Source: Oceanobacillus chungangensis (GTDB taxonomy: Bacteria; Bacillota; Bacilli; Bacillales; Amphibacillaceae). From it: 64,000 bases of DNA. The stretch spans positions 124,001 to 188,000 of the forward strand of contig NZ_PIOD01000006.1 in the NCBI RefSeq assembly GCF_003369565.1, given 5' to 3'. The notes under the pieces are model-generated. The model was not told where the DNA came from. It saw nothing but the letters and a program-made list of their open reading frames with translations, and made no database searches. The position numbers and the translations under genes were made by a program. Below are positions 56,053 to 64,000 of this stretch, in pieces (positions within the stretch are counted from its first letter, which is position 1; each line of letters starts with the position of its first letter).

Positions 56053-56095
56053 AAAACAGATTGAAGCTATGTTAAAACTAGCTTCAATCTGTTTT
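56053..56095 (-). terminator. Terminator of the second MetE-like gene
   Basis: AAAACAGATTGAAGCTA pairs perfectly with TAGCTTCAATCTGTTTT (17 bp, 9-base loop); the minus strand continues with TCATTCTTTTTC. Confidence 0.9.
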
Positions 56096-56111
56096 CTTGA
56101 TGGATGGATAA

Positions 56112-57212
56112 TTACCAAACTTCCTTTGCAAGGTCTACAATAAATTTCAATTTATCCCATTGCTGTTCTTCAGTCAGCTTATTACCGTGATGTGTTGATG
56201 CAAATCCACATTGTGGGCTTAAGCATAATTGGTCAAGTGGTACATATTTTGCTGCTTCTTCAATTCGCGCTTTAATTGCTTCCTTATCTTCTGGTTCACC
56301 ACTTTTTGAAGTAACGACACCTAAAACCACTTGAGGTCCACCATTTGGTACATGCTCCAATGGTTTGAAATCACCAGAACGTTGGTCATCATACTCCAAG
56401 AAGAATCCATCGACTTTTTCCTTTGCAAGTAATGTTGGCGCAATTAATGCATAACTACCTTTAAAAGCCCAGGTAGATTGATAATTACCGCGACATAAAT
56501 GAGTCGTCACAACTAAATCTTCCGGCTTATCTTCCAGTACCCCGTTTATAACACGTAGTGCTAAATCAATTAGATACTCCCGTGATAAGTTGCTATCATT
56601 AAACGTGGAGTCCGGTGAGCTTAGTCTTGCGATATATACATCATCTAATTGTAAATAACGGCAGCCAGCATCATAGAAAGCTTTGATTGCGCCCCGGTAT
56701 GCTTGAATGATATCTTTTGCATATTCTTCAATGTCAGGATAAATAGCTTCATTTCGAATGCTGGCATTGAATAATTGATTTGGACTTGGAATTGTTTGTT
56801 TTGCAACAGCTCTGTCTCCAACGATCTCTTTGAATTCGATGAAATCTTTAACAAAAGGATGGTCGGGATTAAAAGATACCTTTCCTATATTTCGTACATT
56901 GTATCTTTCAGTTTCTGTTCCTTTAAATGTATATCCTTTTTCAGGGATAAATCCTTCGATCCCATTAAGATGCTCTAAGAAATCCAAATGCCACCATGTA
57001 CGTCTGAATTCACCGTCAGTTACAAGTTCTAAACCAACTTCAATTTGCTTATCAACAATTCGTTTAATTTCTTCTGTTTCTATTTCTCTTAATGCTTCTG
57101 CTGAAATTTTCCCCTCTTTAAACTCTGCTCTAGCTTTATGTAAATTCTCCGGTCTTAAAAGGCTTCCAACGTGGTCTGCTCTGAATGGTGCTTTAACTAA
57201 TGTTTTTGTCAT
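56112..57212 (-). CDS. MetE-like methionine synthase, C-terminal-domain type (YxjG/YxjH), copy 2
   Basis: A 366-residue protein equal to the catalytic C-terminal half of cobalamin-independent methionine synthase. It starts APFRADHVGSLLRPENLHKA; zinc ligands are His and Cys in TTHLCRGNYQS and Cys in CLSPQCGFASTHHG; LQLDDVYIARL is the substrate-site aspartate region. Without the N-terminal half, the methyl donor may differ from that of full MetE. It is about 80-85% identical to the gene just upstream, a recent tandem duplication, as with yxjG/yxjH in Bacillus subtilis. Confidence 0.9.
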   Translation of the reverse strand: MTKTLVKAPFRADHVGSLLRPENLHKARAEFKEGKISAEALREIETEEIKRIVDKQIEVGLELVTDGEFRRTWWHLDFLEHLNGIEGFIPEKGYTFKGTETERYNVRNIGKVSFNPDHPFVKDFIEFKEIVGDRAVAKQTIPSPNQLFNASIRNEAIYPDIEEYAKDIIQAYRGAIKAFYDAGCRYLQLDDVYIARLSSPDSTFNDSNLSREYLIDLALRVINGVLEDKPEDLVVTTHLCRGNYQSTWAFKGSYALIAPTLLAKEKVDGFFLEYDDQRSGDFKPLEHVPNGGPQVVLGVVTSKSGEPEDKEAIKARIEEAAKYVPLDQLCLSPQCGFASTHHGNKLTEEQQWDKLKFIVDLAKEVW

Positions 57213-57310
57213 GTTAATTCCTTCTTTCGGTTTATTTTATAGTAGTAATACAGATGATCTTACAGAAAGACTATTGTTCAAGCCTTGGGACATGTTATTT
57301 GAGTCGATTA

Positions 57311-58411
57311 TCACCAAACTTCCTTTGCAAGGTCTACAATATATTTCAGTTTTTCCCATTGCTGTTCTTCTGTTAGTTTATTACCATGGTGGGTCGACGC
57401 AAATCCGCATTGCGGGCTTAAGCATAATTGCTCATGTGGTACATGTTGTGCTGCATCTTTAATTCGTGCTTTAATTGCTTCTTTATCTTCTAATTCACCA
57501 TTTTTTGAAGTAACGACACCTAGAACAACACGGGCACCATCATTTGGTACATGCTCTAAAGGTTTGAAATCGCCTGAACGCTCATCATCATACTCCAGGA
57601 AGAATCCATCGACTTTTTCCTTCGCAAGTAATGTTGGTGCAATTATTTCATAGCTACCTTCAAAAGCCCAGGTAGATTGATAATTTCCACGGCATAGATG
57701 GGTAGTTACAACTAAATCTTCCGGCTTATCTTCCAGCACACCGTTAATAACACGCAGTGCTAAATCAATTAAGTATTCTCGTGATAAGTTGCTATCATTA
57801 AAAGGAATATCAGGTGAGCTTAGTCCTGCAATATATACATCATCTAGTTGTAAGTAACGGCAACCTGCATTGTAGAAAGCTTTAATTGCATCACGATATG
57901 TTTGAATAATGTCTTTTGCATATTCTTCGATGTCTGGATAAATAGATTCATTTCGAATTCCCGCATTAAATAATTGATTTGGACTCGGAATTGTTTGTTT
58001 TGCTACAGCTCTCTCCCCAACGATTTCTTTAAACTCGATAAAATCCTTAACATGAGGATGGTCAAGATTAAATGAGATTTTCCCTATATTGCGAACGTCA
58101 TATTTCTCTGTTTCCACATCGACGAACTTAAAGCCATGTTCAGGCACATATCCCTCAACCCCGTGTAGATGTTCCAAGAAATCAGTATGCCAAAATCTTC
58201 GTCTAAATTCGCCATCCGTTACTAACTCCAAGCCAATTTCAATTTGCTTATCAACAATCCGCTTAATTTCCTTTGTTTCAATCTCGCGTAATGTTTCTGC
58301 TGAAATTGTTCCTTCATTAAATTCGGCTCTCGCTTTATGGATACTCTCTGGTCGCAGTAAGCTCCCAACGTGATCTGCCCTGAATGGTGCTTTTACTATT
58401 GTCTTTGTCAT
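57311..58411 (-). CDS. MetE-like methionine synthase, C-terminal-domain type (YxjG/YxjH), copy 1
   Basis: A 366-residue paralogue of the next gene with the same zinc motifs (TTHLCRGNYQS, CLSPQCGFASTHHG). Differences cluster in residues 80-105, where this copy reads HLHGVEGYVPEHGFKFVDVE. GAAGGAATT precedes ATG. No S-box lies directly upstream; the nearest is before the cyclase gene at 59477, and a family A repeat lies between, so cotranscription from there is possible but unproven. Confidence 0.9.
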   Translation of the reverse strand: MTKTIVKAPFRADHVGSLLRPESIHKARAEFNEGTISAETLREIETKEIKRIVDKQIEIGLELVTDGEFRRRFWHTDFLEHLHGVEGYVPEHGFKFVDVETEKYDVRNIGKISFNLDHPHVKDFIEFKEIVGERAVAKQTIPSPNQLFNAGIRNESIYPDIEEYAKDIIQTYRDAIKAFYNAGCRYLQLDDVYIAGLSSPDIPFNDSNLSREYLIDLALRVINGVLEDKPEDLVVTTHLCRGNYQSTWAFEGSYEIIAPTLLAKEKVDGFFLEYDDERSGDFKPLEHVPNDGARVVLGVVTSKNGELEDKEAIKARIKDAAQHVPHEQLCLSPQCGFASTHHGNKLTEEQQWEKLKYIVDLAKEVW

Positions 58412-58483
58412 TTCTATTCCTACTTTCTATTTTAATTTATGATGTTTTATAATGTTTACTTTTATAATTTTTTGGACATGATT

Positions 58484-58724
58484 AGCCACGCCCAGCTCCA
58501 GCGCCCGTGCTCCTAGCGAGACTTCCCTCACCTCCGTACGATAAGTTAACATCGGCTCTTACGATTAAGGAAGGCCGACTAAACCAGGCATCACCAACGT
58601 CGGCATACCCTAAAGTGAAGGGGCATGTTTCCTTTATCTCCTGCGAAGGTATGTTCGACAACTCGAACCACCCCAAACTGCGGGGTGCAGTCCGTACGTT
58701 GCTAAACGGACGCTTGCGCTTTTG
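58484..58724 (+). repeat. Extragenic repeat family A, copy 5
   Basis: Begins GCCACGCCCAGCTCCAGCGC, contains CGGCATACCCTAAAGTGAAG and GGGGCATGTTTCCTTTATCT as in copy 2, and ends GCTAAACGGACGCTTGCGCT then TTTG. The stem base change ACGGACGC breaks one pair of the terminal inverted repeat. It touches the stop codon of the cyclase gene and separates it from the MetE-like genes. Confidence 0.8.
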
Positions 58725-59477
58725 TTATGGTAATATTGCAAATGATCTTACTGGAAATCCTGATGCTTTCTCTGGTTTCGGCACGATATTGAAAATAACT
58801 GAGCCTTTCGTTGGTACCTGGTCCAGGTTTGCTAATAATTCGATTTGATACGTATCTTGCTCAAGCACATAATATTCTCCTAAAAGTGCGCCATTCTTTT
58901 GATATTCAATTGCGGAATCCGTATCAAAGGTTTCGTGACCAATTGCACTTATTTTTCTTTCCTCGAATAAAAATTTCAAAGCATCTAATCCCCAACCAGG
59001 AAAGTGGTTGTTTCCATTTGCATCCTTATTATCAAATGCTTCTTTATCCGGCCAGCGCTTACTCCAATCAGTACGTAATGCAACAAATGTTTCAGACTCG
59101 ATTTTGCCATGTTCCTTTTCGAATTGTATAATGTCGTCTACAGAAATCGTATAATCATTATTTTCTTCAGCTGCAGTTGATTTATCTATCACAACGAGAG
59201 GCAATACTAATTCCTTTAATCCTAGTTCTTCTAAATATCTTGTGTTACGAACAAAGTGGATCGGTGCATCCAAATGGGTTCCATATTGCCCGGGAAAGTT
59301 AAATCGCTGAGCGAAAAATCCATCATCAAGATTAAAAAGTGTTTGGAATTCTGCATCCTCAAAAGCTGAGAAATGTGGAGAATCAGGTCCAAATGTATGG
59401 GTTAAATCCACCCATTTCTTTTCTTTTAGAAGTTCAATTGCGTTTTGTAATTCAGTTGCTGACTTTGTCTTTGTCAA
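58725..59477 (-). CDS. Cyclase-family metal hydrolase (kynurenine formamidase-like) under S-box control
   Basis: A 250-residue cyclase-family protein. The metal-binding motif is QYGTHLDAPIHFV; other conserved parts are WVDLTHTFGPDSPHF and ISAIGHETFDTDS. Relatives hydrolyse formylkynurenine and other cyclic or amide substrates. The start is TTG with AGGGGG upstream. A complete SAM riboswitch lies before it, so it is expressed when SAM is low, which points to a role in sulfur amino acid metabolism rather than tryptophan breakdown. The substrate is unknown. Confidence 0.85.
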   Translation of the reverse strand: MTKTKSATELQNAIELLKEKKWVDLTHTFGPDSPHFSAFEDAEFQTLFNLDDGFFAQRFNFPGQYGTHLDAPIHFVRNTRYLEELGLKELVLPLVVIDKSTAAEENNDYTISVDDIIQFEKEHGKIESETFVALRTDWSKRWPDKEAFDNKDANGNNHFPGWGLDALKFLFEERKISAIGHETFDTDSAIEYQKNGALLGEYYVLEQDTYQIELLANLDQVPTKGSVIFNIVPKPEKASGFPVRSFAILP

Positions 59478-59521
59478 TTCCGCACCCCCTAAATATATTT
59501 AGCAAATAAGAAAGATAAAAT

Positions 59522-59557
59522 AAAAAAACCTCTTCTATAAAGAATAAGAAGAGGTTT
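59522..59557 (-). terminator. Riboswitch-controlled terminator
   Basis: On the minus strand AAACCTCTTCT pairs with AGAAGAGGTTT, followed by TTTT. It stands between the SAM aptamer and the cyclase gene and is the expected off-switch. Confidence 0.9.
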
Positions 59558-59580
59558 AAACGCCGTGAATAGTTTCTCTT

Positions 59581-59678
59581 CTTATCTTCAAGCATTCTGC
59601 TTCTGGAATTGGCACAGTACTGAATATAGTCTGTTGCCGAGGTATCGATGGGCCAGTCCCTCCACCTCTCTGGATAAG
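59581..59678 (-). promoter_or_regulatory. SAM riboswitch (S-box) aptamer
   Basis: Minus strand: CTTATCCAGAGAGGTGGAGG, then GACTGGCCC, CGATACCTCGGCAACAG, CTGTGCCAATTCCAG and AATGCTTGAAGATAAG. These are the hallmark segments of the S-box in the right order, with P1 closed by CTTATC/GATAAG. The 3' strand of P1 (GATAAGAAGAG) overlaps the sequence that would form the antiterminator. High SAM should therefore terminate transcription before the cyclase gene. Confidence 0.96.
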
Positions 59679-59878
59679 AAAAATACATATTAAATTGTTA
59701 TTACATAGATTACAATGGTTCCTAAACTATGTCAAGTGAAAATAATCATTTTTCTAAAAATTGAAGGATATTTGATAATTGCAATTCCAATTTCAATAAG
59801 CTGATGAGTTTTACTACGGAATGAAGTTCTACAATAGGTCAATAATAATTAGTAACACAGTTCCGCTGAGCAGAGAAA

Positions 59879-59907
59879 TTTACATATTTTTGTCCATTAG
59901 GTATACT
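59879..59907 (+). promoter_or_regulatory. Promoter of tcyABC
   Basis: TTTACA, a 17-bp spacer and TATACT, about 38 bp before the tcyA start. No riboswitch is seen on this strand. The region 59690-59878 holds the divergent S-box promoter and no gene. Confidence 0.65.
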
Positions 59908-59944
59908 GAAATTTCTTAAAGAAACTTTTTTGGAGGTAAAAGAA

Positions 59945-60769
59945 ATGAAGAATAAATTAATGTTAGGTCTATTGATATTGTTTCTAGCAATAATATTAGC
60001 TGCTTGTGGTTCTGCTGAAAATAAAGAAGGTAGCAATACAGAAAATGCAACAGATGGTTCAGCAAATTTATATGAACAAGTTATGGATAAAGGAGTGCTC
60101 ACTGTTGGGACTGAGGGTACCTATGCACCTTTTAGCTTCCATAATGAGAAGGACGAATTGACGGGCTATGATGTGGAAGTAATTGAAGAAGTGGCAAAAC
60201 GTATGGGAGTCACAGTAGAGTATCAGGAAACACAATGGGATTCTATGTTTGCTGGGCTAAACTCAGAACGTTTTGACTTAATCGCGAATCAAGTTGGTAT
60301 TGAAGAAGACCGTTTAGCAAATTATGATTTTTCGATTCCATATACACACTCGTCTGCAGTTGTTGTAGTACCAAAGGATAATACGGAAATAAATTCTTTT
60401 GAAGATTTAGAAGGGAAGGACTCAGCTCAATCGTTGACAAGCAATTATGGTGCGATTGCAGAAGAACATGGTGCAGAACTTGTAGGTGTGGAAGGGTTGG
60501 CACAGGCAATAGAATTGATCAAACAAGGACGTGCTGATGTAACAGTAAATGACAAGCTTGCTCTCTTGGATTACGTGAAACAAACTGGTGATGAGGAAAT
60601 CAAAATAGTCGCAGAAGCTGAGGACACTTCAGATATGGCCTTTGTCTTTAATAAAGGAAATGAAGAGCTAGTGGATGCCATTAATGAGCAATTAGAAGCG
60701 ATGAAGGAAGACGGCACATTAGCACAAATCTCCGAAGAATGGTTTGGTGAAGATGTATCTACAAAGTAA
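59945..60769 (+). CDS. tcyA: Amino acid (probable cystine) ABC transporter binding lipoprotein
   Basis: About 274 residues. Signal peptide with lipobox LAAC, then an acidic linker and a family 3 solute-binding domain: [40 protein letters not shown], and WFGEDVSTK at the end. With the next two genes it forms a three-gene importer of TcyABC type. ATG 59945 follows TTGGAGG by 8 bp. Cystine is inferred mainly from the ATPase similarity and the sulfur gene neighbours. Confidence 0.87.
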   Translation: MKNKLMLGLLILFLAIILAACGSAENKEGSNTENATDGSANLYEQVMDKGVLTVGTEGTYAPFSFHNEKDELTGYDVEVIEEVAKRMGVTVEYQETQWDSMFAGLNSERFDLIANQVGIEEDRLANYDFSIPYTHSSAVVVVPKDNTEINSFEDLEGKDSAQSLTSNYGAIAEEHGAELVGVEGLAQAIELIKQGRADVTVNDKLALLDYVKQTGDEEIKIVAEAEDTSDMAFVFNKGNEELVDAINEQLEAMKEDGTLAQISEEWFGEDVSTK

Positions 60770-60770
60770 T

Positions 60771-61457
60771 ATGATATATACAATCACTGCAAATACAGAG
60801 GGCTGGGAGTTATTTGTTAACTCCCTTTTACCGATGATAATGGGTGCAATCCAATACACTATTCCGCTTACATTAATCTCTTTTGTTCTCGGATTATTAT
60901 TAGCATTATTAACAGCAATGATGCGCATTTCGAAATCAAAACTATTGCATGCACCAGCGGTTGTCTATGTATCTGCAATTCGTGGCACACCACTTTTAGT
61001 GCAATTATTTATAATTTTTTACGGGTTACCAACAATCGGTTTAACAATTGATCCATTTCCAAGTGCTATTATTGCCTTTACACTAAATGTCGGTGCATAC
61101 GCATCGGAAATTATCCGCGCTTCTATTCTATCGGTACCAAAAGGGCAATGGGAAGCAGCAATAACGATTGGCATGTCTAGGACGACTGCACTAAGGCGGA
61201 TTATTTTGCCACAAGCAACGAGGGTTTCGGTGCCGCCATTATCGAATTCATTCATAAGTTTGGTAAAGGACACCTCACTCGCATCGTTAATTCTAGTTGC
61301 GGAGCTATTTAGGAAAGCACAGGAAATTGCTGCCAGAACGTATGACTTTTTGTTATTATATGTAGAAGCGGCACTTATTTATTGGGTAATTTGTTTTATT
61401 CTATCCCTAGTACAAACCGTAATTGAAAAGCGACTTGATCGTTACGTTGATAAATAA
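60771..61457 (+). CDS. tcyB: Amino acid (probable cystine) ABC transporter permease
   Basis: About 228 residues, polar amino acid permease of the HisM family. [20 protein letters not shown] and the EAA loop [20 protein letters not shown] then [20 protein letters not shown] are diagnostic. Its ATG comes one base after the tcyA stop, so translation is coupled; earlier in-frame starts inside tcyA (GTG 60744, ATG 60753) are possible. Confidence 0.9.
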   Translation: MIYTITANTEGWELFVNSLLPMIMGAIQYTIPLTLISFVLGLLLALLTAMMRISKSKLLHAPAVVYVSAIRGTPLLVQLFIIFYGLPTIGLTIDPFPSAIIAFTLNVGAYASEIIRASILSVPKGQWEAAITIGMSRTTALRRIILPQATRVSVPPLSNSFISLVKDTSLASLILVAELFRKAQEIAARTYDFLLLYVEAALIYWVICFILSLVQTVIEKRLDRYVDK

Positions 61458-61471
61458 GGAGGGAAATAGTG

Positions 61472-62221
61472 GTGTTTCTATCAATTCAAGGTTTAGCTAA
61501 ATCATTTGGAGCTAATCAAGTATTAAAGGATATTGATGTTAATATTGAAAAAGGTAAGGTTTTATCGATAATCGGTCCGTCTGGATCAGGAAAAACAACA
61601 TTGCTTCGTTGTTTGAACTCGCTGGAAGAGCCAGATAAAGGAATCTTTACATTTAATGACGGACTGTCGCTTGATTTTGAAAAGAAAATTAGCAAACAAG
61701 AGATATTAAAGCTTAGACAAAAATCTGGAATGGTCTTTCAGTCATATAATCTTTTTCCACATAAGACGGCGTTTGAAAATGTGACAGAGGGACCACTTAT
61801 CGTTCAGAAGCGTAAAAAAGCAGAAGTGAAGGAATTAGCGGAGGGCCTATTAGAAAAAGTTGGACTAAAGGATAAGATGGATTTATATCCTCATCAATTA
61901 TCTGGTGGACAACAGCAACGTGTTGGAATTGCAAGGGCATTAGCAATGGAGCCTGAATTGATGTTGTTTGATGAACCTACTTCTGCGTTAGACCCAGAAC
62001 TAATTGGCGAAGTATTGACGGTAATTAAGGATCTTGCAAGAGATAACTGGACAATGGTTATCGTTACCCATGAACTGCAATTTGCTGCAGAAGTTTCGGA
62101 CGAAGTACTATTTATGGATGGCGGTTATATCGTAGAACAAGGGACTCCAGAACAAGTTCTTAAATCACCTAAAGAGGAACGTACAAAGCAATTTTTACAA
62201 CGGATATTGAATCCTGCATAA
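61472..62221 (+). CDS. tcyC: Amino acid (probable cystine) ABC transporter ATPase
   Basis: About 249 residues. Walker [14 protein letters not shown]-loop [20 protein letters not shown], signature [19 protein letters not shown], Walker [15 protein letters not shown]-loop VTHELQFA. The whole sequence, including ILNPA at the end and the [20 protein letters not shown] insert, is very close to TcyC of Bacillus. Two adjacent GTG codons could start it; 61472 has the better 8-bp spacing from AAGGAGG. Confidence 0.9.
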   Translation: MFLSIQGLAKSFGANQVLKDIDVNIEKGKVLSIIGPSGSGKTTLLRCLNSLEEPDKGIFTFNDGLSLDFEKKISKQEILKLRQKSGMVFQSYNLFPHKTAFENVTEGPLIVQKRKKAEVKELAEGLLEKVGLKDKMDLYPHQLSGGQQQRVGIARALAMEPELMLFDEPTSALDPELIGEVLTVIKDLARDNWTMVIVTHELQFAAEVSDEVLFMDGGYIVEQGTPEQVLKSPKEERTKQFLQRILNPA

Positions 62222-62233
62222 GTTATTATTCAT

Positions 62234-62268
62234 CCAGTTCTCAATGATAAGTGAGAACTGGTTTTTTT
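62234..62268 (+). terminator. Terminator of tcyABC
   Basis: CCAGTTCTCA pairs with TGAGAACTGG across an 8-base loop, followed by TTTTTTT. Confidence 0.92.
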
Positions 62269-62314
62269 ATTGTATAGGAAACTTCAAGGATTCAAATTTA
62301 TGGTAATGCAGTAT

Positions 62315-62391
62315 AAGTGCAGCTAAGATAATTCGCCGAACTTAAAGCCAATGCAATGTTTTCTAATGGGATAATGGGCGAATAGTTTTCC
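62315..62391 (+). repeat. Short structured repeat, family C copy 1
   Basis: AAGTGCAGCTAAGA, then a stem ATTCGCC/GGCGAAT, then AGTTTTCC. The second copy at 63313-63361 has the same flanks but another stem sequence. Confidence 0.45.
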
Positions 62392-62506
62392 TGACAATAC
62401 AATTTAAACAGAATTTAAATATGACCTCACTTTCATTTAACTTTCGGCAGATAGAATGAAAATGAGGTTATTTGAAATCTATAATAAAAAATTGGAGGTA
62501 ATATTT

Positions 62507-63190
62507 ATGCAGAAGGAAAATATCAATAAAGTATCAGCAACTAGAAGAATGAATTTCTTTGAACGCTATACAAAATCATCTGTATGGCCCGCATATATTG
62601 GCTGTTTATTTGCTTTTATGTATGCCGTTTTCGTCCGGTTTTATCATGCTGCTGGTGGAACAATTGGTATGCCAATTAAAATGGAAGATCCTGCAAATCT
62701 TTATATGGCAAGTTATATCGCAGGTCTCGCAATAATGTTTTGCGGATTCGTGTTGATTGCCCTTATAAAACCTTGGAGCAGAATTATTCCAGTAAAGATT
62801 CCATTTATTGGTGGAAGAAAGATTCATCCAATTATATTATTGACTCCTACACTCATAGCAACTGCTTTTTTGCTTACACATGGAGTGAGTGGGATGATTA
62901 CAAAAGCGCTCCTATTATCCGATGTTATTACTATGGATTTCCCTGTGTTCGCAGAAGTAAATGTTGATAAACTTGCATTATGGGACTTATTATTTTACGA
63001 ACCGTGGTTTATTTTTATGGGTATGATGTCAGGTTTAACTGCCGCTCATTATGCACAGGCCTCTGGAATTCGACAATCTATATTTAGGTGGGGTACAGTT
63101 CTATTTTTGATTATTGTTTTCCTCTTATCTACGCTCGTTACATCGTCTATTATTTTTGGTTTTTCTGATTTAATCAGCTTTAAAATTTAA
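62507..63190 (+). CDS. Membrane protein of unknown function (about 5-6 TM)
   Basis: About 227 residues with membrane helices near residues 24-42 (VWPAYIGCLFAFMYAVFV), 65-88, 105-125 (HPIILLTPTLIATAFLLTHG), 155-180 and 195-220. It resembles unnamed Firmicutes membrane proteins; I do not assign a family. ATG 62507 has TTGGAGG upstream; a longer frame from 62456 lacks a ribosome site. Upstream, GACCTCACTTTCATT and AATGAAAATGAGGTT (62423-62470) form an imperfect hairpin that may be regulatory. Confidence 0.75.
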   Translation: MQKENINKVSATRRMNFFERYTKSSVWPAYIGCLFAFMYAVFVRFYHAAGGTIGMPIKMEDPANLYMASYIAGLAIMFCGFVLIALIKPWSRIIPVKIPFIGGRKIHPIILLTPTLIATAFLLTHGVSGMITKALLLSDVITMDFPVFAEVNVDKLALWDLLFYEPWFIFMGMMSGLTAAHYAQASGIRQSIFRWGTVLFLIIVFLLSTLVTSSIIFGFSDLISFKI

Positions 63191-63586
63191 GATTCGAGTG
63201 AAAAAGGAAATTGCGGGTTTTTGTAATATCTCTTATAATATAATTGATTGAAAATTCATTTTTTAACACCTCTTTTGGCAGTCAGGAAAGTATAAAATCT
63301 GTCTTAACAAGTAAGTGCAACTAAGAACATCACCCAAAAACTTGGTGACGATCAGTTTTCCAAGTTTTATCGCGCATGTAACGGGCAGTAAGACTTTTAA
63401 ATCATAGAAATCGAGGAATCAAGGATTGTAACCTGATTCTTTTAAATAACAATAATCAGCAGGGGGAGGAATATTTCCTCCCCTTAAAGTTTTACTTTAC
63501 CTTGCATAATAAGTTTGGTAACTCAATTCCGTGTTTATATGTTTTTCGGGACAGTGAAGAGAAGTATAAATAAGGGGGGCCAATTT
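63191..63586. other. Intergenic stretch before the response regulator gene
   Basis: No gene seen. It holds family C repeat copy 2 (63313-63361) and a hairpin GGGGAGGAA-TAT-TTCCTCCCC at 63463-63483 followed by TTAAAGTTTTACTTT, a likely terminator. Confidence 0.5.
63313..63361 (+). repeat. Short structured repeat, family C copy 2
   Basis: AAGTGCAACTAAGAACATCACC, shortened here to the stem ATCACC pairing with GGTGACGAT, then CAGTTTTCC. Flanks match copy 1 while the stem differs with pairing kept. Confidence 0.45.
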
Positions 63587-64000
63587 ATGAAGTTAACGAT
63601 TCTGCATATAGAGGATGACCAGGAAATCGGCACATGGGTAAGTGGATTTCTAACGGATTATGGATATGAAGTTATTTGGCTTACTTCTGGAAATGATGTT
63701 ATGAAATATATGGAAAAAACCGACCTCGTTATTTTAGACATTATGCTGCCAGGTTTAGATGGATATACCGTCGCTCAGCGTCTGAAGCAGAAATATCCTA
63801 ATACACCGATCTTGATGCTAACAGCCCGAACTTCAATGGAAGATAAGCTGCAGGGTCTTAAGCTAGCGGATGATTATATGACAAAGCCGTATCATCCTGA
63901 CGAGTTAGTTGCTCGGATTCAAGTACTAGTAAGACGGTTGGGTGTTATTACCCCAGAAACTATCGAGGTAAAGCATTTACGAATCAACCAGAAGGCAAAT
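63587..64000 (+). CDS. OmpR-family response regulator (partial, runs off the window)
   Basis: The first 138 codons of a response regulator. The receiver has the acidic pair in LTILHIEDDQE, the phosphoacceptor Asp in LVILDIMLPGLDGYTVA, Thr in LMLTART and Lys in YMTKPYHPDELVARI. The usual GLxxGADDY loop is one residue short (GLKLADDY). A DNA-binding domain should follow after the linker that starts near the window edge. AAGGGGGG precedes ATG by about 9 bp. Signal and targets unknown. Confidence 0.88.
   Translation, partial: MKLTILHIEDDQEIGTWVSGFLTDYGYEVIWLTSGNDVMKYMEKTDLVILDIMLPGLDGYTVAQRLKQKYPNTPILMLTARTSMEDKLQGLKLADDYMTKPYHPDELVARIQVLVRRLGVITPETIEVKHLRINQKAN

Noticed and set aside
55925-56143. 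72-codon open frame
   Set aside because: No ribosome site, crosses the MetE-like terminator and overlaps the end of that gene.
58412-58484. Second S-box before the MetE-like genes
   Set aside because: Only AT-rich sequence without the GAGAGG..GGAGGGACTGGCCC and CAACAG segments; the only S-box is at 59581-59678.

Overview
The window is AT-rich, densely packed DNA of a Gram-positive low-GC bacterium of the family Bacillaceae, most like the salt-tolerant Oceanobacillus/Virgibacillus group. Reasons: Shine-Dalgarno sequences close to AGGAGG before almost every gene, frequent TTG and GTG starts, lipoproteins with Firmicutes lipoboxes, a T-box and an S-box leader, a BceRS-BceAB type module, an OpuF-type osmolyte importer with a fused permease/binding protein, and proteins matching Bacillus families (PdxK, YusW, YdbC, TcyABC, YxjG/YxjH). 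No phage, insertion sequence, CRISPR array or rRNA was seen. The genus is inference.

Layout. 1-2.7 kb: folate/one-carbon genes (end of fhs, folC, folE, 5-formyl-THF cyclo-ligase). 2.7-6.7 kb: an MFS drug exporter, a tiny cationic protein, a GNAT-DUF1801 fusion and a methyltransferase. 6.8-11.9 kb: a broken lipoprotein gene, then a two-component system and ABC transporter of the antimicrobial-peptide-sensing type. 11.9-19 kb: a C45 hydrolase and a sucrose operon (scrA, scrB, EIIA, fructokinase) with its LacI regulator and operators. 19-22.2 kb: a small zinc-ribbon gene and the glyoxylate shunt genes aceB-aceA behind a repeated AT-rich motif. 22.7-30.5 kb: a tRNA, several small enzymes, a secreted protein of six 28-residue repeats, two lipoproteins, pdxK and a second C45 hydrolase. 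30.6-34.5 kb: amidase, ydbC, tRNA-Lys, and a repeat-rich stretch with a truncated MFS gene. 34.5-40.9 kb: cytochrome bd, with cydDC converging on cydA-cydB and an unlisted cydS, and Rex-like operators before both operons. 41-47 kb: NRDE protein, two nucleoside hydrolases, and a proline T-box before proBA. 47-51 kb: an AhpD-like protein with TetR regulator, and opuFAB. 51.4-55 kb: an operon matching the D-to-L amino acid conversion pathway (N-succinyl hydrolase, GNAT, N-succinylamino acid racemase) behind a structured leader that carries an upstream ORF. 55-62.3 kb: a sulfur amino acid region (luxS, two MetE-like genes, a cyclase-family gene behind a SAM riboswitch, and divergent cystine importer genes). 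The window ends with a membrane protein and the start of another response regulator.

How it works together. Osmoadaptation is served by proBA and opuFAB; microaerobic respiration by cydABS and cydDC; carbon use by the scr operon and aceBA; methionine/cysteine economy by luxS, the MetE-like pair, the S-box cyclase gene and tcyABC. At least two families of interspersed, hairpin-rich extragenic repeats, plus a weaker third, lie between genes and often directly abut stop codons. The least described items are the structured leader with an upstream ORF before the racemase operon, the 28-residue-repeat secreted protein, the S-box/cyclase link, the 20-bp tandem repeat merged with a terminator, and several unlisted small ORFs.
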